From contig PMJF01000082.1 in NCBI GenBank assembly GCA_003157295.1, positions 1-11,949 on the forward strand: a DNA stretch of 11,949 bases, read 5' to 3'. The notes under the pieces are model-generated. The model was not told the DNA's origin and did no database searches. It saw only the letters and a list, made by a program, of their open reading frames with translations. How positions within the stretch are numbered: the first letter of the stretch is position 1; every line of letters begins with the position of its first letter. The translations under genes were made by a program, and so were the position numbers. Source of the stretch: Candidatus Moraniibacteriota bacterium. Lineage in GTDB: Bacteria; Patescibacteriota; Minisyncoccia; Moranbacterales; UBA11712. Positions 7,243 to 11,949 of the stretch are shown here, piece by piece.

Positions 7243-7578
7243 TTATACATTGATATCATTGACAACATCGTCAATGCTCTTCTTTGGTTCGGTTCTGTCG
7301 CTTCGTTCTTCTCTTCTTTCACCTCTTTGCGAACCTTCCGGTTCGTTGATCTTGAGGTTTACACGAGCATTATTTTTCGCTCCGACCACTCGAAGAAGAG
7401 TTCGGATCGCCTTGGCTGTCGCGCCTTCTCGACCAATGATCATTCCCATGTCCTTAGCGTCAACATCTAAAGTGATGAGAACACCTCTTTCGTCAATAGT
7501 TCGATTGGTTTTGACAGCGTCTGGAGTGTCAACCAGAGCTTTAACTACAAACTCTACAAATTCCTGATCTCTTTCCAT
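7243..7578 (-). CDS. khpA: KH-domain RNA-binding protein KhpA (YlqC family) with C-terminal tail
   Basis: KhpA is a small single-KH-domain RNA-binding protein, often partnered with KhpB/EloR, linked in Gram-positive bacteria to cell elongation and RNA metabolism. The 111-residue protein opens with EFVEFVVKALVDTPDAV (6-22), typical of the family, and has the KH nucleic-acid loop IIGREGATAKAIRTLL (47-62) with the GxxG motif at 49-52. The domain ends near residue 78. Family members usually stop around 75-85 residues; here about 30 further residues, rich in Arg, Glu and Ser, form a probably disordered charged tail (79-111). The gene follows rpsP as in Firmicutes, after 132 nt that hold a strong promoter-like site. 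Its ATG is preceded by AGAAAAG. A partner khpB is not in the window. Confidence 0.9.
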   Translation of the reverse strand: MERDQEFVEFVVKALVDTPDAVKTNRTIDERGVLITLDVDAKDMGMIIGREGATAKAIRTLLRVVGAKNNARVNLKINEPEGSQRGERREERSDRTEPKKSIDDVVNDINV

Positions 7579-7593
7579 CTTTTCTGAATTATG

Positions 7594-7626
7594 CTAATAA
7601 CTTTCGGACAATTGGCTTTCGGACAT
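7594..7626 (-). other. Possible 10-codon leader ORF upstream of khpA
   Basis: An ATG at 7626 with AGAAAGG just upstream (3 nt spacing, short) opens a frame for MSESQLSESY that ends in TAG, 15 nt before the khpA ATG. It lies wholly in the predicted khpA leader and is built on a 10-nt direct repeat (TGTCCGAAAG on the minus strand; 7616-7625 and 7601-7610). It could be a regulatory leader peptide or chance; no comparative evidence is available. Confidence 0.25.
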
Positions 7627-7671
7627 CGACCTTTCTAATCCTGCCCGCCGCTTATCCCGAATTTCAATAAT

Positions 7672-7701
7672 ACTATACTCTAAAAATTGCCCTTATGTCA
7701 A
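7672..7701 (-). promoter_or_regulatory. Sigma-70-type promoter upstream of khpA
   Basis: Minus-strand TTGACA (7696-7701), a perfect -35, and TATAGT (7672-7677), one base from the -10 consensus, are 18 nt apart. Initiation near 7665 gives a leader of about 87 nt to the khpA ATG. The -35 lies only 9 nt after the rpsP stop, so khpA can be expressed apart from rpsP. Confidence 0.65.
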
Positions 7702-7710
7702 ACATAGCGT

Positions 7711-8301
7711 TTACTTGTTTTCACCGGCGATACTTCCTTTTTCCGCCTCTTCAGGAACAGCTTCCTTTTCTTTCTTGTCCGGCATTTTTTCCTCTTTAGG
7801 AGCTTCGGTTTTTTCCTCTTTCAATTCTTCCGTTGCTTTTTCTTCTTTCGGAACGTCGGTTTTCGACTCTTTGGCCTTTTCATCTTTTCCGGGAACGGTC
7901 TTTTCTTCGCTCTTTATTTCTTCCGTTACCGTCTCTTCCTTGTCCGCCGGCTTCTCACCCGCAGCTTCAGCGGAGGGGGAAGCTTCATTGGTGGCGGTTT
8001 TTTCATCCTTCTTTTCTTCTGTCTTCTCAACTTCTTTTTTCTTCATTTTCACGGCTTTTTTCGGACCCTTCAATATGCCCTCTTTCACCAGCATATTATG
8101 TACTGAATCGGAACATTGCGCCCCTTTTTCCAGCCAGTATTTTATGCGTTCGCTCTTTAGGCCCTTTTCTTTTGTATGAGGATTCAAAAAACCAAGAGCC
8201 TCAATAAATTTCCCCTTTATCGGCGATGCATGTTCGGCCACCACCAGCCGAAAAAAAGCTTTGTTCTTTTTTCCCCGTCTAGTTAGTCTGATTTTTAGCA
8301 T
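7711..8301 (-). CDS. rpsP: 30S ribosomal protein bS16 with a 115-residue charged tail
   Basis: bS16 binds 16S rRNA early in small-subunit assembly. Residues 1-81 are a complete bS16: MLKIRLTRRGKKNKAFFRLVV (1-21), the IEALGFLNP turn (33-41) and ERIKYWLEKGAQCSDSVHNM (51-70). The usual protein stops at about 80-90 residues. Here residues 82-196 add a tail made largely of Lys, Glu, Ala, Thr, Pro and Ser, without hydrophobic patches, so it should be disordered. The octapeptide pattern TxxPKEEK recurs at 148-155 and 165-172. The tail is in frame and its codons are not visibly different from the core. Extended bS16 proteins are known in some other bacterial groups. Its role here is unknown; RNA or protein contacts on the subunit surface are possible. 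The gene has a near-consensus promoter and is followed by khpA. The ATG at 8301 gives the exact family N-terminus. Confidence 0.97.
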   Translation of the reverse strand: MLKIRLTRRGKKNKAFFRLVVAEHASPIKGKFIEALGFLNPHTKEKGLKSERIKYWLEKGAQCSDSVHNMLVKEGILKGPKKAVKMKKKEVEKTEEKKDEKTATNEASPSAEAAGEKPADKEETVTEEIKSEEKTVPGKDEKAKESKTDVPKEEKATEELKEEKTEAPKEEKMPDKKEKEAVPEEAEKGSIAGENK

Positions 8302-8339
8302 AAATCTTACAAAATATAACTGATATACAATACTGGAGT

Positions 8340-8368
8340 ATAATATAGTCTCTTGCTGATATTGTCAA
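8340..8368 (-). promoter_or_regulatory. Sigma-70-type promoter upstream of rpsP
   Basis: Minus-strand TTGACA (8363-8368), a perfect -35, and TATTAT (8340-8345) are separated by the optimal 17 nt. Initiation near 8333 leaves a leader of roughly 32 nt before the rpsP ATG. This is the best promoter match in the window and fits a highly expressed ribosomal protein gene. Confidence 0.7.
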
Positions 8369-8380
8369 CCTAGCCTATAT

Positions 8381-8486
8381 AATTTTCAATTATCAATTTA
8401 CAGTTTACAGTCAATTTCCAATGTTACAATTTTCGATATCCAAACAGTATAGAATTTTAAAATTGATCATTGAGGAATTGAAAATT
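8381..8486. repeat. AT-rich imperfect inverted repeat after smc
   Basis: AATTTTCAATT (8381-8391) is the exact reverse complement of AATTGAAAATT (8476-8486), and the adjoining ATCAATTT (8392-8399) matches AAATTGAT (8460-8467). The right side has an 8-nt bulge between its two pieces. The outer arm overlaps the smc stop codon, and a tandem TTTACAG doublet lies inside. It may form a weak 3' hairpin on the smc transcript. There is no GC-rich stem, so it is not called a terminator. The 184-nt spacer holds only this and the rpsP promoter. Confidence 0.55.
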
Positions 8487-10810
8487 TATCTTATCTCCCC
8501 TTTTTCCGCCACTTGATCCAGCTTGACCGAAAGCACTTTTGAAACGCCGTCCGCGCCCATTGTGACACCATACAGAACCGACGCCTGGCGCATTGTTTCA
8601 CGGTTATGGGAGATCAGAATAAATTGGGTGCGATTGGAAAGTTCCTGTAGAATCCGACCAAAGCGCTTGGAATTGGCCTCATCGAGAGCGGCCTCCACTT
8701 CGTCCAAAACGGCAAATGGCGGAGGATTATTGGCAATAATGGCAAAAAGTAGTGCCTGGGAAGTCAGAGTTCTTTCTCCTCCCGAAAGCATGCCGAGATT
8801 GGATATCCTTTTCCCTGGCGGACAAGCCTTGATCTCAATTCCAACCTCCTTGGCTGTTTCCTCTTTTTCCACATTTTCATCTCCCTCTTCGTCTCCCAAG
8901 TCCTCATTGTCACCTTTTTTGTCTCTGAAGCTTCGTCGGCTCTCTACTTTTATCTTTACCATTTCCGCACTCCCTCCGCCAAAAATAATTTTGAAATATT
9001 TGGAAAATTCACTATTCACTTTTTTATACGTTTCTTCAAAAGAAACTTTGATTTTTTCGTCCATTTCCCGGATCACCTCGGAGAGCGTTGCCATCGCTTT
9101 TTCCAGGTCTTCGGATTGGCTGACCAGAAAACTATATCTTTTTTGAGTCTCTTCATGTTCCTCGATTATCATCGGATCAATGGCTCCGATTTGCTCCGCC
9201 TGGATCTTGAGGCGGTTTATTTCCCTTTCCATCTCTTCCTGATTTATCTGTTCACCCGAATTCGATTCTTCGCCACGCAATATTTCTCCGGGATCGGAAA
9301 GTCCCAACTCCTCTTGGATCTTTTTTTTCAGATCTTCTTCCCGCACTTCGACTCTCGCCAAATTCACTTTGACTTCGTTCAAATTTTCCCTGATCTTTGT
9401 CAGTTCATGTTGTTTCTCCCTGAGCTCGGCTTCCAGTTGAAAATACAAATCCCGGGCTTCGCGGTCCTCTTTCAGCAGATCGCCCATTTTTCGCTGGTTT
9501 TCTTCGATCTGGCCATTGAATTGCCTGATTTTCTCTTCAATTTCTTTTTTTTGGGACTCTAGCTCTCCAATAGCCTTGAGATCCACAATATTTTTTCTCT
9601 CTTTGGTCTCTTGAGATTTTTTCCCAACGCTCACTTCCTGCCAAAGCTTTCCAATTTCAAGACGCAGATTCCGAAAATCGGCCTTCAGCGCGTTGAGCTC
9701 GCTCAAATCGGAAATTTTTTCGACCGCTTGCTCGATTCGCTGGTATTCGCTCTGAATTTTTTTTATTTCCTCCCGAATATAAGGAAGATCGACCGGAATC
9801 TCATTGATTATTTCCAAATTTTTGGCTTTTTCTTTTTCTATTTCAATTCTAGCTTCGATCATGGCCGTTTCCCGCCGAGCTTGGTTCAGGTTTTCGTATA
9901 TTCGCTCTCTTTCTTTTTCAAGGCCACTCCTTTTTTCCTCAAAATCAGAATTGGTTTTTGTTTCTTTTTTGACTCTGATCTCAAGATCATCCATGTTTCT
10001 TTGAAGTTTCATTTCCTCCCGGCCTATCTCTTCTTTTTCCACCAATATTTTTTCTTTTTCTTTTTGGAATTTTTCCCAAAGAAAACCGTAAAGCATTTTT
10101 TGTTTCTCTTTGAGAGAAAACGCCACCGCTTCCCCTTTTTGGGCCTTTTCCGACTGCCGCTTCAGAACTTTGAGATGCGGTTCGATCTCTTTGACCAGAT
10201 CTCCGATCCTCTCCAGGTTGTTCCTCGTTGAGTCCAATTTTCGAAGAGACCTCTCTTTTTTCAACTGATAGGGTTTCACTCCCGCCGCTTCTTCAAGGGT
10301 GACCCTTCGCTCGACCGGTGTGGCGTTGAGAACGGAATCGGCCATCCCTTGGTTTATAATGCAATAACTCCTCTGGCCCACTCCGGCTTTGGCCAAAAGA
10401 TCAAAAATATCGATCAGGCGCGTCTTGCTGCCATTTATGGAATATTCTCCTTCCCCACTTCGATAGATCTTCCGCGAAATGACAACTTCCTCGAATTCAA
10501 GCGGGATGCTTTTGTCGGAATTATCAAAAAAAAGCGACACTTTAGCGGATCCGAGCTGCGATTTTTTTCCGGAACCGGCAAAAATGACGTCTTCCGATTT
10601 TTTTCCCCGCAGATTTTTGAGCGATTGCTCTCCCATCGCCCATTTGATCGCATCAGCGACGTTTGATTTTCCGCTGCCGTTGGGCCCGACAATGGCCGTA
10701 ACGCCGCAGCTTTTTTCGCTTTTGGCTAAACTACAGGACGGCAAAAAATCCAAAATTGTTTTGGTCGCGAAAGATTTAAAGCCGGAAATTTCAACACGTT
10801 TAAGATACAT
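8486..10810 (-). CDS. smc: Short, apparently hinge-less SMC ATPase
   Basis: SMC proteins are ATP-driven DNA-loop organisers that act in chromosome compaction and segregation, usually with ScpA and ScpB. The ABC head is complete: FKSFA (11-15), Walker A GPNGSGKS (42-49), Q-loop NQG (153-155), ABC signature LSGGE (675-679), Walker B AVLDE (700-704, with Asp703 and Glu704) and H-loop SH (734-735). Between the head halves, about 170-600, lies charged heptad-like coiled coil. The IGAIDPMIIEEHEE segment (541-554) matches the canonical entry to the C-terminal head. At 774 residues it is some 400 shorter than typical bacterial SMC (about 1150-1200). The globular hinge expected mid-chain is not visible; around 390-410 there is only a short polar stretch. 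There is no CxxC zinc hook, so Rad50/SbcC is less likely. Two extra inserts sit in the head: about 24-34, and an acidic stretch at 628-655. The start ATG is 12 nt after rnc, the conserved rnc-smc pairing. Confidence 0.93.
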   Translation of the reverse strand: MYLKRVEISGFKSFATKTILDFLPSCSLAKSEKSCGVTAIVGPNGSGKSNVADAIKWAMGEQSLKNLRGKKSEDVIFAGSGKKSQLGSAKVSLFFDNSDKSIPLEFEEVVISRKIYRSGEGEYSINGSKTRLIDIFDLLAKAGVGQRSYCIINQGMADSVLNATPVERRVTLEEAAGVKPYQLKKERSLRKLDSTRNNLERIGDLVKEIEPHLKVLKRQSEKAQKGEAVAFSLKEKQKMLYGFLWEKFQKEKEKILVEKEEIGREEMKLQRNMDDLEIRVKKETKTNSDFEEKRSGLEKERERIYENLNQARRETAMIEARIEIEKEKAKNLEIINEIPVDLPYIREEIKKIQSEYQRIEQAVEKISDLSELNALKADFRNLRLEIGKLWQEVSVGKKSQETKERKNIVDLKAIGELESQKKEIEEKIRQFNGQIEENQRKMGDLLKEDREARDLYFQLEAELREKQHELTKIRENLNEVKVNLARVEVREEDLKKKIQEELGLSDPGEILRGEESNSGEQINQEEMEREINRLKIQAEQIGAIDPMIIEEHEETQKRYSFLVSQSEDLEKAMATLSEVIREMDEKIKVSFEETYKKVNSEFSKYFKIIFGGGSAEMVKIKVESRRSFRDKKGDNEDLGDEEGDENVEKEETAKEVGIEIKACPPGKRISNLGMLSGGERTLTSQALLFAIIANNPPPFAVLDEVEAALDEANSKRFGRILQELSNRTQFILISHNRETMRQASVLYGVTMGADGVSKVLSVKLDQVAEKGEIR

Positions 10811-10822
10811 TTGTTTTTTGTT

Positions 10823-11512
10823 TTACCAACCTTTCACCTCGAGCCCGTTCTTGGCCGCATTTCTTTGGGCTTCCTGCTTCGAAGCCCCCTCCCCTTGGGC
10901 CACTTCCTCCTCTTCCAAGTAGACTCCCACCACAAATTTTTTATTATGATCCGGTCCCGTTTCCGAGATCACCCTGTAACTTGGGGTAATGCCGACTTTG
11001 TCCTGGGATTCTTCCTGAAAAAGGGATTTCGGATCGAGATATAGCTTGTCCCTGATCACTCTTTCCAGATGAACCACAATATTGTCCAAAATAAATTTTT
11101 TCGACGGATCATATCCCTGATCAAGATACATCGCCCCTATTATCGCTTCAAGAGCATTGGCCAAGAGATATTCGCGCGCTCTGCCCGTGTCTTTGGCTTC
11201 TCCCCGGCTCATAAGAAGAAAATCTCCCACTTCTAAACCACGAGAAACGCTAGCCAGCATATCTTTGTTCACGAGCGACGCCCGCCAGTTCGTGAGCTCT
11301 CCTTCGGGATTGGGAAAATTGTTATAAAGATATTGCGTGACGACCAATTCCAAGACCGCGTCGCCCAGAAACTCGAGACGCTCGTTGTGATCCAGCTCAT
11401 AACCGCGGTTTTCGTTGAGGTATGACCGATGCGTGACGGCTTGCTGGAGCAACTTCGGATTGTTGAATTTTACTTTTAATTTTTTCTCGAGTTCTGCAAT
11501 ATCTTCTTTCAT
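10823..11512 (-). CDS. rnc: Ribonuclease III
   Basis: RNase III cuts double-stranded RNA, including rRNA precursors and structured mRNA leaders, as a homodimer with Mg2+. From the ATG at 11512 the protein has 229 residues. The N-terminal endonuclease domain carries the signature HNERLEFLGDAVLEL (42-56) with catalytic-cluster residues Glu44, Glu47 and Asp51, and LLANALEAIIGAMYLDQG (116-133) with Glu122, the essential metal ligand. The aspartate often found three residues before that Glu is Asn119 here, a substitution also seen in other bacterial RNase III. The C-terminal dsRNA-binding domain runs from about 160 to 227 and ends in the GEGASKQEAQRNAAKNGL pattern (207-224). A GTG one codon upstream (11515) is an alternative start. 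It is followed by smc after 12 nt and preceded by nusB, so rRNA transcription and processing factors are grouped. Confidence 0.97.
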   Translation of the reverse strand: MKEDIAELEKKLKVKFNNPKLLQQAVTHRSYLNENRGYELDHNERLEFLGDAVLELVVTQYLYNNFPNPEGELTNWRASLVNKDMLASVSRGLEVGDFLLMSRGEAKDTGRAREYLLANALEAIIGAMYLDQGYDPSKKFILDNIVVHLERVIRDKLYLDPKSLFQEESQDKVGITPSYRVISETGPDHNKKFVVGVYLEEEEVAQGEGASKQEAQRNAAKNGLEVKGW

Positions 11513-11523
11513 CACTTACGAAG

Positions 11524-11647
11524 TCCAAAATCCAAAGCGCTAAATTCTAAATAATTTCAAAATCGCAATAACTAAAATCAAAAATGTTTTGAAAATTATG
11601 TTTTTGATATTTGAATTTATTTAGGATTTATAATTTTGAATTTGGGA
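11524..11647. repeat. Nested AT-rich inverted repeat between nusB and rnc
   Basis: Bases 11541-11561 and 11610-11630 are reverse complements at 19 of 21 positions; outside them 11524-11536 and 11635-11647 pair more loosely (10 of 13). Inside, ATCAAAAA (11577-11584) matches TTTTTGAT (11601-11608). The whole 148-nt spacer is therefore one nested imperfect palindrome. It could fold in the nusB-rnc transcript and might be an RNase III target or a degenerate repeat element. No good promoter was found here. Confidence 0.6.
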
Positions 11648-11663
11648 TTTTATTTACGATTTA

Positions 11664-11949
11664 TTAATTATCTTTTTTATCTCTTTCCTCTGAGTTCTCT
11701 TTTATTTTTTCACTCCTGTCTTCCTTCATCGGCTCTCCCATTTCCCGATATATCGTCCCCAACACCCCGTTCACAAACCGGCCCGACGAATCCCCACCGT
11801 ATGTTTTGGCCAGTTCAATTGCCTCATTGATCGCCACCTTCGGCGGCACTTCCTCATAATTTCCAAAAACCAGCTCGAAAATTCCGAGACGCAAAACATT
11901 GCGGTCCGTCACCGTCACTTGCTCAAGCGGCCATTCCGGTGCGCACTTT
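11664..11949 (-). CDS. nusB: Transcription antitermination factor NusB, 3' part
   Basis: NusB binds boxA RNA with NusE (ribosomal protein uS10) and supports antitermination of rRNA transcription. The frame is open to the window edge, so the N-terminus lies outside. Translating from 11948 gives [19 protein letters not shown] and then RLGIFEL, which is the family's central signature. It continues through [19 protein letters not shown] and [13 protein letters not shown], the conserved C-terminal helices. An internal GTG at 11918 is therefore not the true start. About 25 charged residues follow the normal end ([20 protein letters not shown] and five more), an extra tail like those on bS16 and KhpA in this window. 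The gene stops with TAA, 148 nt upstream of rnc. The call rests on about 95 visible residues and is secure. Confidence 0.95.
   Translation of the reverse strand, partial: KCAPEWPLEQVTVTDRNVLRLGIFELVFGNYEEVPPKVAINEAIELAKTYGGDSSGRFVNGVLGTIYREMGEPMKEDRSEKIKENSEERDKKDN

Noticed and set aside
7715..8179. 154-codon plus-strand frame rich in Ser and Phe
   Set aside because: It is the antisense of the Lys/Glu repeats in the bS16 tail.
9611..10231. 206-codon plus-strand frame rich in Phe and Leu
   Set aside because: It is the reverse of the Lys/Glu-rich SMC coiled coil, which produces Phe/Leu-rich antisense frames.
11153..11158. Asn at a position often Asp in the RNase III active-site region
   Set aside because: LAN instead of LAD occurs in other bacterial RNase III, and the key Glu122 and the signature acidic residues are intact, so loss of activity is not claimed.
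1..11949. CRISPR array, tRNA or rRNA genes, transposase genes
   Set aside because: No regularly spaced repeats, no cloverleaf-like sequence with a T-loop motif, and no transposase-like protein were seen on either strand.

Overview
The window reads as a piece of a bacterial chromosome, most likely from the Candidate Phyla Radiation (Patescibacteria, Parcubacteria-like). This is inferred from the AT-leaning composition, weak Shine-Dalgarno sites, a bS16 protein with a long charged tail, a short SMC protein without a visible hinge, and AT-rich inverted repeats in the spacers. No 16S gene or classic taxonomic marker is present, so the phylum call is tentative. TAA, TAG and TGA all serve as stops (murG ends in TGA), so the code that reads TGA as glycine does not apply. 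All twelve supported genes lie on the minus strand and are transcribed from high to low coordinates. There are no tRNAs, rRNAs, CRISPR arrays, transposase genes or recognisable phage genes.

In transcription order, the first block (11949 to about 7243) is gene expression and chromosome maintenance: the 3' part of nusB (antitermination), rnc (RNase III), smc (chromosome organisation), rpsP (ribosomal protein bS16) and khpA (KH-domain RNA-binding protein). A consensus-like promoter precedes rpsP and another precedes khpA. A probable terminator closes the block at 7181-7212. The order recalls the rnc-smc-ftsY-ffh-rpsP-khpA-rimM-trmD cluster of Firmicutes, but ftsY, ffh, rimM and rplS are absent from it here.

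The second block (about 7179 to 1753) starts with trmD (tRNA m1G37 methyltransferase) behind a leader with a long inverted repeat. It continues without a large gap into the division and cell-wall genes ftsW, murG, murC and murB. These cover UDP-MurNAc formation, L-Ala addition, lipid II synthesis and septal glycan polymerisation. The other usual dcw genes (mraY, murD/E/F, ftsQ/A/Z) are not in the window.

The third block (1733 to 4) has its own promoter-like site and encodes a deoxyhypusine-synthase-like protein and an agmatinase-family protein, apparently a polyamine pair. The agmatinase reading frame stops early, three bases from the window edge.

Points of most interest are the hinge-less short SMC, the DHS-like enzyme that keeps the catalytic lysine but has changed spermidine-site residues, the promoter/terminator/inverted-repeat arrangement upstream of trmD, and the bS16 tail.
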